Assembly (NCBI RefSeq): GCF_005222205.1
Contig: NZ_CP032345.1
Location: 2,047,501 to 2,111,500, forward strand
DNA length: 64,000 nucleotides
Reading direction: 5' to 3'
DNA from: Azospirillum brasilense
Lineage (GTDB): Bacteria > Pseudomonadota > Alphaproteobacteria > Azospirillales > Azospirillaceae
A program made the position numbers and the translations under genes. Below are positions 17,193 to 25,090 of the stretch, one piece after another. Position 1 is the first letter of the stretch; each line of letters opens with the position of its first letter. The notes under the pieces are model-generated. The model worked only from the letters and a program-made list of their open reading frames with translations. It did no database searches and had not been told where the DNA came from.

Positions 17193-18860
17193 TCAAACGA
17201 GCAAGAAATCTTCCCACTCCTCCGGGTCATCTTCACCGCCGTCCCCAACGACAAGGAAGCCATTCGGTCGGTCAGCGGTCTCGTAGACGCTGGGGCCTTC
17301 ATCGCCGGCCAGAATGCGGCCCACGGCCATCGCGGCGGCAACCGCTCCGTCGATCCGCCCACGGGCCTTCTCCTTGGTGAACTTTTCGTTCTCGGCCGCG
17401 TCCTTCTCGGCCACCACGTTAGCGAAGCACATCCGCAGCACCGGGTTCCCGCCGTGCCGGAACTCTCCGCCCAGGATGGCGCGCTTCAGCTCGCGCACGG
17501 GCGCGGCCATGCTGGCGAAGCCCTGCCCGAAGGTGGCGACGGTGATGTCTTCTCGCTGCAACGCCGTGGTGACAGCGGTGGAGTTCCATCGGTCGATGGC
17601 GACTTCCTGAAGGTCGAACCGCTCGGCCAGCCCGACCACATGGGCGATCACCGCGTCATAGTCGATGCGGTTTCCCTCCGTGATCGTCAGGAAGCCGGCG
17701 TCGCGCCAGCGCAGGTAATCAGCCCGGTCCTTCTCGGCCTTCTTCCCCAACGCGGTTTCGGGCAGGAAGAAGGACGGCAGCACGTCATAGCTGCGGCCGT
17801 CGCCCTCGCCATCGGGGAACACGGCGACCACGGCGGTCAGGTCTTCCACGCTGGACAGGTCCACACCCACCCAGCACGCCCGGCCAATCAGGTCTTCCGA
17901 GTCGGTGATCGGCTCGGCCTTGTCGTAGGTGGCAAGGTCCATCCACGGGTTGGACGCGCCTTCCTGCCACTGGTTCAGGTGGAAGCGGCGGAAGTCGGCG
18001 ATCTCGGCCGGGAAGTGCTCGATCCGCCGGGCCTTGATGCGCAGTTCCTCCAGCGAACAGAAGCCGGCGTCGATAGCCGGGTTGGCCGCGTGCCAAGCGC
18101 TTTCATCCCGCCAATCGGCTTCCGGGTCCGCCGCGAAGATGATCGGGGCGAAGGTCGGGTCGTCCACCTCGCCGCGCGCCACGGCAAGGCTGTAGTTCCA
18201 CAGGTCGTGGGCAAGCCCGCCCTGTCCTTCGCCGGCCGTGGAGATGACGACGGTGAGCGGTTCCTCGCGCTTCACCATGGAATCTGTCACCACCTTGAAC
18301 AGCTTGCGCCCCTCGGCCAGCGGCCAACTGTGGATCTCGTCCGCCAGGAAGAACGAAGCGTTCATGCCGTGCTTGGAATAGGCTTCTGACGAAATGGCCT
18401 TCAAGGTAGAGCTGGTCTTGACGTGGTTCAGCACCTTGCGCGACTCGATGGGACGGACCCGGCGGGCCAAGGCGTCGTCTTGCTTCACCATCTCCGACGA
18501 GTGCTTGAAGGCGATGCCGGCGTTCTCTCGGTCCGCCGCCGCCTGGATCACCTGTCCGCCGGCTTCGGCCTCCGGTTCCAGGCAGTGCGCCAGCGCCAGG
18601 GCAGACGCCAGGGTCGTCTTGGCGTTGCCGCGGGGAATCCAGATGCAGGCGAAGCGCACCAGCCGCCGGCCATCGTCGGTGGACGGGCCATAGATGCGGC
18701 GCACCACCGCCTCTTGGAACGGGTGCAGGTGGAACGGCTCGCCCGCGAAGCGGCCTTCCCACAGGCGCAGCATGCGGACGAACCGGGACACCTTGTCGGC
18801 GCGGCCGGTCGGATCGGGGTATAGCCCCGGATCAGGCGAGAAAATCGGAATCCCAGCCAT
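17193..18860 (-). CDS. Phage terminase large subunit, HK97-type
   Basis: This 555-residue motor packages DNA into the element's heads. The ATPase half has Walker A PRGNAKTT (76-83) and Walker B FFLADEIHSW (Asp174, Glu175), with the coupling STAGEGQ motif near residue 210. The nuclease half has WVGVDLSSVEDLTA, AIDRWNST and GRIDGAVAAAMAVG, the three acidic positions of the RNase H-like site. It overlaps the TerS gene by 29 bases. It is the last gene of the head operon. The family (Terminase_1, HK97-like) is the same as the terminases of known cf-PICIs, and it is unrelated in sequence type to the T7-like terminase at 267-1826. Confidence 0.93.
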   Translation of the reverse strand: MAGIPIFSPDPGLYPDPTGRADKVSRFVRMLRLWEGRFAGEPFHLHPFQEAVVRRIYGPSTDDGRRLVRFACIWIPRGNAKTTLASALALAHCLEPEAEAGGQVIQAAADRENAGIAFKHSSEMVKQDDALARRVRPIESRKVLNHVKTSSTLKAISSEAYSKHGMNASFFLADEIHSWPLAEGRKLFKVVTDSMVKREEPLTVVISTAGEGQGGLAHDLWNYSLAVARGEVDDPTFAPIIFAADPEADWRDESAWHAANPAIDAGFCSLEELRIKARRIEHFPAEIADFRRFHLNQWQEGASNPWMDLATYDKAEPITDSEDLIGRACWVGVDLSSVEDLTAVVAVFPDGEGDGRSYDVLPSFFLPETALGKKAEKDRADYLRWRDAGFLTITEGNRIDYDAVIAHVVGLAERFDLQEVAIDRWNSTAVTTALQREDITVATFGQGFASMAAPVRELKRAILGGEFRHGGNPVLRMCFANVVAEKDAAENEKFTKEKARGRIDGAVAAAMAVGRILAGDEGPSVYETADRPNGFLVVGDGGEDDPEEWEDFLLV

Positions 18861-19242
18861 TGCCCTTGTCCTCTTCGGTCTTGCCCTTGGTGCCTTGCCG
18901 GTGCGGCGTGAGCGCCAGCTCGGCCGCCAGCAACCGGGCTTCGCGCATGGCGGCTTGCTGCATCTTGAAGGCCGGGTGCGGCTTGGGGCCGTTCTCGGTG
19001 GAGACCATGCGGCCTTCCGCGCCCATCATCTCCTCGAACTCCCGCACCTGCCCGGCGGCGACGCAGTAGCTTTCCAGCGTCGCCATGGTGTCGGCTGTCA
19101 GCAGCTTCCGGCGGTGCAGCTCCGGGGCGGAACGCTTCCATTCCCGCTTGGCGTGGGTGGTCAGCCAGGACGGCGGAGACGGGCACCGGCCGGGTGCGGC
19201 GCCGCCCTCGATCACCTGTAGGTTCGGCTTCCGGCCCTTCAT
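18832..19242 (-). CDS. Phage terminase small subunit, P27 family
   Basis: This small subunit recognises packaging sites and recruits TerL. The 136-residue protein matches the P27 family: KGRKPNLQVIEGG at the start, PSWLTTHAKREWKRSAPELHRRKLLTADTMATLESYCVAAGQV in the helical body, and GPKPHPAFKMQQAAMREARLLAAELALTP near the end. I chose ATG 19242, giving the usual MKGRKPN start. The longer frame upstream has shadow-like residues. In a satellite, TerS specificity would decide that element DNA and not helper DNA is packaged. It overlaps TerL by 29 bases. Confidence 0.9.
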   Translation of the reverse strand: MKGRKPNLQVIEGGAAPGRCPSPPSWLTTHAKREWKRSAPELHRRKLLTADTMATLESYCVAAGQVREFEEMMGAEGRMVSTENGPKPHPAFKMQQAAMREARLLAAELALTPHRQGTKGKTEEDKGNGWDSDFLA

Positions 19243-19324
19243 GATGAAAATCCCCAATTTCGGCGTGAGTGCGCGCAAGACCCCCCAACGGTCCCGGCCC
19301 CTTCGGTGTGAAATTCCGACATGC

Positions 19325-19666
19325 CTATCCCCTCCAACGCTTCGGCCCGCCTTGGTCGCGGCGCGTCTGCTTCGAGTGGTGGGAGTGGCAGAAGGGGCGA
19401 AGGTTCGTCGGGTCCAGCCGGCGGTGCGGCGCCTCCTTGACGCTGACGATGTGGTCCACGTCCTCCGTGGGGCAGCCACAGCCAGGGACGCAGCACACCG
19501 GGTGCGTCTTGACGAACTCGGCACGGACGCGCTCCCACGCCGCGTCATAGCCACGCTGGCGAGCGGTCCCTCGGGCGGCGTCATAGGCTTTGGTGCAGCG
19601 CGGGCACTTCTGGCCGGCGGGGACCAGGGCGCCACACTTGCAGGCGCGAGGTGGGGCGTAAGGCAT
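19325..19666 (-). CDS. HNH endonuclease
   Basis: This 113-residue protein has an N-terminal zinc ribbon-like set (CKCGALVPAGQKCPRC, residues 10-25) and a C-terminal HNH domain: CCVPGCG, VDHIVSVKEAPHRRLDPTNLRPFCHSHHSKQT, with the His pair and the Asn of NLRPFC visible. HNH proteins next to terminases take part in DNA cleavage at cos sites in HK97-like phages, and cf-PICIs carry one at the same place. The start ATG 19666 sits one codon from the stop of the upstream gene. The longer frame is a shadow of the gene upstream. Confidence 0.9.
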   Translation of the reverse strand: MPYAPPRACKCGALVPAGQKCPRCTKAYDAARGTARQRGYDAAWERVRAEFVKTHPVCCVPGCGCPTEDVDHIVSVKEAPHRRLDPTNLRPFCHSHHSKQTRRDQGGPKRWRG

Positions 19667-19670
19667 GGCG

Positions 19671-20048
19671 TCACCCCAGCACGCGCATTTCGATGCGCAC
19701 CAGTTCGCCGCGCACGTAGATCGGGCCGGCGGCCTCCACGTTGCGCAGGGCGCCGCGCACAACCAGCTTGTCGCCCTTCTTCGGGACACGCGGATCGGTC
19801 GTAGACGACAGACCAGAGCCACCCGGCCACTTGGCCCGTTCGATCTCCGTGGGCGACAGGATGACGAAGATGTCCGTTTGCGAGATGCCACCGATTAACT
19901 CTTCCGGCCGGTATCCGCGCACAAAGCCCCGGCACTCCACGTCCACGAACACGCTGGGGCTCACGCCGTACTGGCGACGCAGCACAACGGTCTCGCCAGC
20001 GATGGCAAGCGCGCGGTCAAGGGCAGCCACTTCAGAGTTGCATGTCAT
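19671..20048 (-). CDS. Head-closure/head-tail joining candidate protein
   Basis: The 125-residue protein shows no motif I can name with certainty. It opens with TCNSEVAALDRALAIAGETVVLRRQYG and carries a beta-rich body ending GELVRIEMRVLG. Its size, position between the connector region and HNH/TerS, and the VVLRRQYGVSPSVFVDVECRGFVRGY stretch resemble head-closure or head-tail joining proteins. In a tail-less satellite this protein would need to fit the helper's tail, so it is a key candidate for helper specificity. I placed the start at ATG 20048, where a helical N-terminus begins. Confidence 0.6.
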   Translation of the reverse strand: MTCNSEVAALDRALAIAGETVVLRRQYGVSPSVFVDVECRGFVRGYRPEELIGGISQTDIFVILSPTEIERAKWPGGSGLSSTTDPRVPKKGDKLVVRGALRNVEAAGPIYVRGELVRIEMRVLG

Positions 20049-20113
20049 TTGGGTGGACTCTCCGTTCTCGATGGTGGAAGCTCCGCACCCTTTCCACTCT
20101 GGAGAATAGGGCC

Positions 20114-20332
20114 GTGGCGACAACGCTCCGCATTACTCAGATGCCAAAACTTGAAGTCCTCAACTCCGATATTGTGCTGGAGGTGGTAACGGACGGGGAA
20201 AAGACCGGAGAGCTTCATATTAGCAAGGGCTCGCTTGACTATTACCCGGCCAACTCCAAGAAAAAGCACTATAGGGTGTCGTGGACAAAGCTTGCCGAAA
20301 TACTCGAAGAGCACGGGAATGAGCGTACCTAA
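20114..20332 (+). CDS. Hypothetical 72-aa protein inserted on the opposite strand
   Basis: I do not recognise this protein. I chose a GTG start at 20114 with GGAG about ten bases upstream; the frame upstream of it reads like a shadow of the minus strand. It has a beta-rich N-terminus (TTLRITQMPKLEVLNSDIVLE) and a charged C-terminal helix (YRVSWTKLAEILEEHG). It is much more AT-rich than both neighbours and runs against the head operon, ending four bases into the converging 135-aa gene. This is typical of a moron or cargo gene inserted in a late operon. Confidence 0.5.
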   Translation: MATTLRITQMPKLEVLNSDIVLEVVTDGEKTGELHISKGSLDYYPANSKKKHYRVSWTKLAEILEEHGNERT

Positions 20333-20736
20333 CGAATAGTAGCTCTGACAGACAGAATGCTATTGCTGTAGGTCCCCATAGTTACGATGCGCGCTCTCAG
20401 CCGATCTCCAAGTACGCCATCAACCGTGGTGTCATCGGCGAGAGCGCCATCTGTTGGCACAACCGGGATGCCCTTCGGCGTCAGGCCCGAGACGTTGACC
20501 ACCTTCACTCCACCGGCCGGGCCGAAGGCGAGGCACGCCACGTCCACCCAGGTCAAGCCGTTGTCCAAGCTGGTGGCGACGTAGACCTTGGCCGTGGTGC
20601 CGCCGGAACCGTAGGCAAGCCGGGCTTGGATGGTGACGGCCGTCATGCCCTCCAGGTCCACGATGGGCGATTGCGCCTCGTTGATGGCGGTGGTGATGGC
20701 GCGGTCGGCCAGAGCGTAGGTGCCGGGGTTCAGCAT
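20329..20736 (-). CDS. Phage virion protein of unknown role (135 aa)
   Basis: This protein is 135 residues long, with the start at ATG 20736, eight bases after the connector gene's stop. It is rich in Thr, Val, Ala and Gly, with alternating strand pattern (AVTIQARLAYGSGG, TAKVYVATSLDNGLTWVDVACLAFG), suggesting a beta-sandwich. VYVATSLDNGLTWVDV resembles immunoglobulin-like or decoration domains. Its place directly after the connector fits a structural virion protein. I do not assign a named family. It could be a head decoration protein. Confidence 0.6.
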   Translation of the reverse strand: MLNPGTYALADRAITTAINEAQSPIVDLEGMTAVTIQARLAYGSGGTTAKVYVATSLDNGLTWVDVACLAFGPAGGVKVVNVSGLTPKGIPVVPTDGALADDTTVDGVLGDRLRARIVTMGTYSNSILSVRATIR

Positions 20737-20742
20737 GGCGGT

Positions 20743-21363
20743 TCACCCGATGGAAGGTTGGCGGTGCGGGGACAGCAGGCCCTCAACGTCGGGCGGGAGC
20801 GATGCCCCCTCGCCGAAGCCACCCATCCAGAAGGTGGTGGACAGGACACCCGACACGTCCTCGGAGCGCACCAGAGGATCACGGGATCGGCCGAACCACC
20901 CCGCCTTGACGAGCATGATGGTTGCCCGCTCCACGTCCTCCGGGAGCGTGCGGCCGGGCTTGCCGGGCAGGATGTAGCCGGCTTGGTACTCGATCACGAT
21001 CTTGCCCGCCGGCCAGTCGCGGCGGCTGTCCGATCCGGTGAGCCGGTAGACGAAGGCCGTGTCGTCCTCCGTCTCGAAGTCACCAGCGGCCAGCGGGTTG
21101 CCGGCCTCGATGACTGAGGCGACGGACACCACCGGCCAGCGCGACAGAGACAGGGTTTCGATGGGAGCTGCCAGGCGGAAGGTCTCGCGCACCGTTTCCA
21201 GTGCGAAGATGCGACCACACCAGCGCCGAATGGTGGCGCTGGTGTGGTCGATCAGGTCCAACAGGAACTCGTCATCGGCTCCACACGATAGGCGCATCTC
21301 TCCCTTGACGGCGGCTAAGGTGGTGAGGCGGTGGCTATCGGCGGGAGCCGTGACGGTCAGCAT
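20743..21363 (-). CDS. Head-tail connector protein (gp6-like)
   Basis: The 206-residue protein is a predicted HK97 gp6-like connector. It has LTTLAAVKGEMRLSCGADDEFLLDLIDHTSATIRRWCGRIFALETVRETF near the N-terminus (the helical LAxVKxxLRI-type start of the family) and VERATIMLVKAGWFGRSRDP in the C-terminal helix. The portal ring is extended by such proteins so that a tail can dock. I chose ATG 21363; a GTG twelve bases earlier lacks a ribosome-binding site. It lies eight bases from the 141-aa gene and is co-directional with the head operon. Confidence 0.78.
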   Translation of the reverse strand: MLTVTAPADSHRLTTLAAVKGEMRLSCGADDEFLLDLIDHTSATIRRWCGRIFALETVRETFRLAAPIETLSLSRWPVVSVASVIEAGNPLAAGDFETEDDTAFVYRLTGSDSRRDWPAGKIVIEYQAGYILPGKPGRTLPEDVERATIMLVKAGWFGRSRDPLVRSEDVSGVLSTTFWMGGFGEGASLPPDVEGLLSPHRQPSIG

Positions 21364-21371
21364 GGCGCGTC

Positions 21372-21797
21372 TCACACGGGCGGGTTGGCGGTGGGCGCGT
21401 TGTGCGGGTGCCCCAAGATGGCGACAGCTCCCAGGTTCGCCGCGCTAGCGTTGCCGGCCGGCGTGATGGTGACGCGCTGATAGCGCTTGCCGCCGGCATA
21501 CCCGACCTTGCGGGCCTTGTTGTCGTCGGCGTAGGTGAAGCCGGCCAGCGCCTCGGTGCCGATCAGCAGATCATCGGGCACGGCCTCGGCGTCCGACAGG
21601 TTGGCCGCGTCCCCGTGCTCCACCAGCACGGAAAACGTGGCGTCGGCGTCCGCCAGGGAGCCGGTCAGCAGGACGAAGGTCACGGACCCATAGCCCAGGC
21701 TGTCCACGATGGACGAGACCACGGCCGTGTTGTCGTTCGTGGTCGTGCCCGGCGGGATGATGGTGACGGGCGTGATGTTGTTCATCAGGTCGCGCAT
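21372..21797 (-). CDS. Phage virion protein of unknown role (141 aa)
   Basis: This 141-residue protein is rich in Thr, Ala and Asn, with beta-strand-like stretches (VTIIPPGTTTNDNTAVVSSIV, YGSVTFVLLTGSLADADATFSVLVEHGD) and a hydrophobic KRYQRVTITPAGN. Proteins like this sit between the capsid and connector in many HK97-type head cassettes and may be decoration or head-completion proteins. A GGAGGA ribosome-binding site supports ATG 21797. I do not know its exact role. Confidence 0.62.
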   Translation of the reverse strand: MRDLMNNITPVTIIPPGTTTNDNTAVVSSIVDSLGYGSVTFVLLTGSLADADATFSVLVEHGDAANLSDAEAVPDDLLIGTEALAGFTYADDNKARKVGYAGGKRYQRVTITPAGNASAANLGAVAILGHPHNAPTANPPV

Positions 21798-21809
21798 GGT
21801 CGGTCCTCC

Positions 21810-23444
21810 TCAGATCGCGGCCACGATCAGCTTGCGCAGGGCTTCCGACTTGCGGACGCCACCGGCCACCCGCTTGCGGGCGTGGAAGCGGCACTTGCCC
21901 TTGGTGCGCTGGGTCAGGTCGTCGCGCAGCAGCGAGAAGCCCACGCGGTCGAACACCCGATAGGCTTGGGCGAGGTCGCCGAAGACGACAGGGATGTTGC
22001 CGCCTCCCACGTTGGGCATGTCCGGCAACTCCACCACCGGGCGGCCCATGATGGTGGTCACGGGGGCGCCGTTGATGCCCTGCACCAGGGCGAGGTACTG
22101 GCCGTTGCCGTCCTTCAGCTTGCGGATGGCGCCCAGCGTCGTGCCGTTCAGGCCCCACACGGCGTTGGTGCGGTACGGGCTCGGCAGCGCGTGATACAGG
22201 TCGATGATGCTGTCCGGCGTAATCTTCGAGGCGTCGCCCGTCGCCACGGTCGGAATGCTGGTGTCCGACATGAAGCCCATGGGGCGCTTCACGCCGTTGC
22301 CGGTGACGAAGGCCGTGCCCTCGGCCGCGCCGAACTCTTCGGCGAGGTCCATCGCCAGTTCGGCGAAGATATCGACGGCGGCGTCCTCCAGCGTGTTGAA
22401 GCCCACGTCCACGTAGGCCGTCAGCTCCTTCACCTCATAGTTGGACTTGCCGTAGCGGGTGCCGGTCTCCGTGTCGTCGCGGTCCTCCAGCTCCTCCACC
22501 CAGGTGGCGGTGGGACGGCCGATGCGCTTGGGCAGCTCCACCGAACCGCGCGCCGTGTTGCGCACGGTGGCGTACTGGCGCACCGGGCTCCACATGACGA
22601 TGTTCTTGTCCACTTCGGCGATGAACTCGGCCGGGGCGAGATAGCCGGCGGACGGGTCTTCGGCGGTGCGCAGGGTCTTCACCTCGCCGAACTCCAGCCC
22701 GGCCACGCCGTGGCGGAGATAGGTCTCAAACGCCTTGCGCTCGGGAGCCTCGGCGCCCTTGGTCTCCGTGGTGGGCGCGGCGCCCGGCCGGCGGAGCGCG
22801 GTCTCCACCTTGCCCAGACGGTCGGTGATCGGCGCCAGCGCGGCGGTGATCGCGGCCGTCATCTTCGTCTCGATGCCGGCCACCAGCTCGGCGGCCTTGG
22901 TCTCCACCGTGCCGTTGTCGGGCGCGGCCGTGGTCTCGTCTTCCATGGTGCTCTCCTCAAGAATGGCCGCGCCAGCGGCCGGGAAACTCTTCACACTGGT
23001 GATGCGGGCGGACGGCGCGGCGGGCACGGCGACGAGCGACACCTCCAAGAGGTCCACCTCGTCCAGCCGGCGGACACCGCCGGGAAGCCGCGTCGCCTTC
23101 ACCGTGCGAAAGCCGATGCTCAAGCCGGTGACGGCCTTGGTCTTGGCGAAGGCATAGGCTTCGTCGCCCGTGGTCGTGCCCAGCGCCAGCCGGCCCGAGA
23201 CCTTCAGCCCTTCCGGGGCTTCCTCCATCGTCTCCCAGGTGCCGGCCACGGCCGCCGGGTCGTGGCTCAGCAGCATGGCGGGCATGGTGCCGCGCGCCTT
23301 GTGCTCGGCCAGCGAGCGGGAGAAAGCACCAGGCGCCACGATGTCGCGCACCCGGTCGGGCGCACCGCCGAACGGGGACGCAAGGCCGTCGATCACCCCG
23401 GCGTCGGACGGAGCGAACTTGAATTCGAGGTCAAGCCGCTCCAT
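21810..23444 (-). CDS. Fused HK97 prohead protease-major capsid protein
   Basis: One 544-residue frame joins two normally separate proteins. Residues 1-155 are an HK97-type prohead protease with LLSHDPAAVAGTWE (His61) and LSIGFRTVKA (Ser109). Residues 175-225 are a scaffold-like delta helix (AAELVAGIETKMTAAITAALAPITDRLGK), and 245-544 are the major capsid protein with PAEFIAEVDKN, WVEELEDRDDTE, VTGNGVKRPMGF and the C-terminal VGGVRKSEALRKL. Translation of the capsid alone from an internal ATG is possible at EDETTAAPDN. The portal stop overlaps its start by 14 bases. Fusions of this sort are known in some HK97-like phages. Confidence 0.9.
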   Translation of the reverse strand: MERLDLEFKFAPSDAGVIDGLASPFGGAPDRVRDIVAPGAFSRSLAEHKARGTMPAMLLSHDPAAVAGTWETMEEAPEGLKVSGRLALGTTTGDEAYAFAKTKAVTGLSIGFRTVKATRLPGGVRRLDEVDLLEVSLVAVPAAPSARITSVKSFPAAGAAILEESTMEDETTAAPDNGTVETKAAELVAGIETKMTAAITAALAPITDRLGKVETALRRPGAAPTTETKGAEAPERKAFETYLRHGVAGLEFGEVKTLRTAEDPSAGYLAPAEFIAEVDKNIVMWSPVRQYATVRNTARGSVELPKRIGRPTATWVEELEDRDDTETGTRYGKSNYEVKELTAYVDVGFNTLEDAAVDIFAELAMDLAEEFGAAEGTAFVTGNGVKRPMGFMSDTSIPTVATGDASKITPDSIIDLYHALPSPYRTNAVWGLNGTTLGAIRKLKDGNGQYLALVQGINGAPVTTIMGRPVVELPDMPNVGGGNIPVVFGDLAQAYRVFDRVGFSLLRDDLTQRTKGKCRFHARKRVAGGVRKSEALRKLIVAAI

Positions 23445-24657
23445 TGCCGGCCTCCGTGCTGGTGGTGCCGTTGGTCGGGGCGGGCGCGGTGTTGATCGGG
23501 CGCATGAAGGTCTCGCCCCCGGCGTAGGGGGCGCGGTTCTCCATGGAGCGGGCCTCGTTCGGATTGAGCACGCCCGCGTTGATGGCCTTGCTGTATGCCT
23601 CGAAGCGCGCGGCGATGTCGGCGCGGGCGAGGTCGTCCACCAGGAACTCGAAGTAGTATTCGCCCCGTTCCTCCGGGGTCAGCAGCGTGATCGCCAGCGC
23701 GTCGCACCACAGGCGCAGGATCGGCAGCATGCAGAAGGTAAGGAACTGTTGCCCCATGCTTTCCGCGTTGGCGTGGGTGGCGCGGTCCATCTCGCCCACC
23801 ATGTGCAGCGGCACGCGCCAGAAGCGGCTGACTTCCTCCACCTGAAAGCGACGCATTTCCAACGTCTGCGCATCCACGCTCGACAGTTGGAGTTGCTGGA
23901 AATCCATGTCCTCTTCGAGGATCAGCGTCTTGCCGGCGTTGGCGGCCCCACCGAACCATTGGGTGAAGGAGACGCGGAGCTTCTTCATCAGCTCGGGCGT
24001 CACCTTACGCTTGTGCTTCAGGATGCCGGACGGCTTGGCGCCACGGCCGAACAGCCCGCCGCAGTGGGTTTCCAGGGTCAGGGAAAGGCCGATGGCTTCG
24101 CGGGCCAGCGTGACGGGCGAAGCGCCCTTGTGAACGTCCAGCCCAACGCCCCGGATGTGCAGGATCTCCGAACGGTCGCAGTCGCGCGCCAGCCCGGCCC
24201 CCGTGGCGACGGTGTAGACCGGAACCATGGTGCGCGGGTCTTGGCGGACGGAGACGGTGCGCGGGTCCAGCGGGATCAGCTCGGCCACCTGCCCGGCTCC
24301 GTCGCGGTTCACGAAGGCATAGGCGTTGCCGTAGGTGGCGAAGTGCGTGCCCAGCACGAGACGGAACTCGCTGGCCGGGGTCCACGGGTTGGCGGCTTGC
24401 GTGACCAGGGGATAGACGGGGTGGTCGGTGGCGCGCTCCCGGTCGTCCGGCCCCTTCTTGCGGTACAGGTGCGGGGTCAGTTGTTCGACGGTCTCGGCGA
24501 TCACCTTGACGCAGGCGAAGGCGACGGAACAGCGCATGGCGGTTTCCGGGGAGACGGAAACGCCCGCTGCGGTCGGCAGAGCACCGCCGGTCAGGACTTC
24601 ATAGCCGCCAGTGTCTTTGCGCTCGTAAGGCAATCTCTGCTTCAGCCAACCAAACAT
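23431..24657 (-). CDS. HK97-type portal protein
   Basis: The 408-residue portal protein forms the dodecameric DNA channel at a capsid vertex. Diagnostic regions are FGWLKQRLPYERK at the start, PETAMRCSVAFACVKVIAETVEQLTPHLYRK (about 36-66), HPVYPLVTQAANPWTPASEF, LPLDPRTV-like LIPLDPRTVSVRQD, and the stem region SVDAQTLEMRRFQVEEVSRFWRVPLHMVGE that is the most conserved family signature. It is the first gene of the head operon, preceded by an AT-rich promoter-like region at 24690-24717. It overlaps the protease-capsid gene by 14 bases. Confidence 0.93.
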   Translation of the reverse strand: MFGWLKQRLPYERKDTGGYEVLTGGALPTAAGVSVSPETAMRCSVAFACVKVIAETVEQLTPHLYRKKGPDDRERATDHPVYPLVTQAANPWTPASEFRLVLGTHFATYGNAYAFVNRDGAGQVAELIPLDPRTVSVRQDPRTMVPVYTVATGAGLARDCDRSEILHIRGVGLDVHKGASPVTLAREAIGLSLTLETHCGGLFGRGAKPSGILKHKRKVTPELMKKLRVSFTQWFGGAANAGKTLILEEDMDFQQLQLSSVDAQTLEMRRFQVEEVSRFWRVPLHMVGEMDRATHANAESMGQQFLTFCMLPILRLWCDALAITLLTPEERGEYYFEFLVDDLARADIAARFEAYSKAINAGVLNPNEARSMENRAPYAGGETFMRPINTAPAPTNGTTSTEAGNGAA

Positions 24658-24689
24658 GAAAAGCCTGCCACGTCAGAAACGGCAAGCTT

Positions 24690-24717
24690 ATTCTACATTA
24701 AATAGGAAAATTAGCAA
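24690..24717 (-). promoter_or_regulatory. Possible promoter for the head operon
   Basis: On the minus strand, TTGCTA (complement of 24712-24717) is followed after 16 bases by TAGAAT (24690-24695), 33 bases before the portal start. Three GCGG-based words (GCGGACC, GCGGACA, GCGG) lie just upstream at about 24735-24760 and could be activator sites. Confidence 0.4.
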
Positions 24718-24802
24718 CACACAGAGACAGTATTCCGCTAATGTCCGCTTTGGTCCGCCTGTGTTTTTCTTTGTTTGTTAGGGGGGGTGTGCCGACGCAC
24801 TT

Positions 24803-25090
24803 CTATGTTCGCACCCCAAACACTTCAGCCCACGCCCGACGCTCAGCGTCGGAACGGGACAGATGCGCGTCGAACTCCAGAATGGCCGCGCGCTCCTCGA
24901 AGTCGTCCAGGCGGTCGAGAAAGTCGGGGTAGCTGGTCAGCAGGTGGACCAAGCCGGTCTTCTCCGCACGGACGGCGGCGACGATGGCGGTGGGCAACGG
25001 CACCGATGCCCGGAGCCGCAGGTTGCCGCCATCGACATGGACGGTCGCGCCTTGATCGCGGATCGCGCGCAGCACGGACACGGCTGTCAT
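24803..25090 (-). CDS. TubC N-terminal docking domain-like protein (95 aa)
   Basis: The 95-residue protein has the fold signature of TubC-type docking domains: TAVSVLRAIRDQGATVHVDGGNLRLRASVPLPTAIVAAVRAEKTGLVHLL (residues 2-52), where a helix, two strands and two helices are followed by a short charged C-terminal helix. Such domains are frequent in phage and satellite replication loci, where they are often adjacent to a primase or helicase gene. ATG 25090 overlaps the predicted true stop of the helicase frame (ATGA). The rest is unknown. Confidence 0.7.
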   Translation of the reverse strand: MTAVSVLRAIRDQGATVHVDGGNLRLRASVPLPTAIVAAVRAEKTGLVHLLTSYPDFLDRLDDFEERAAILEFDAHLSRSDAERRAWAEVFGVRT

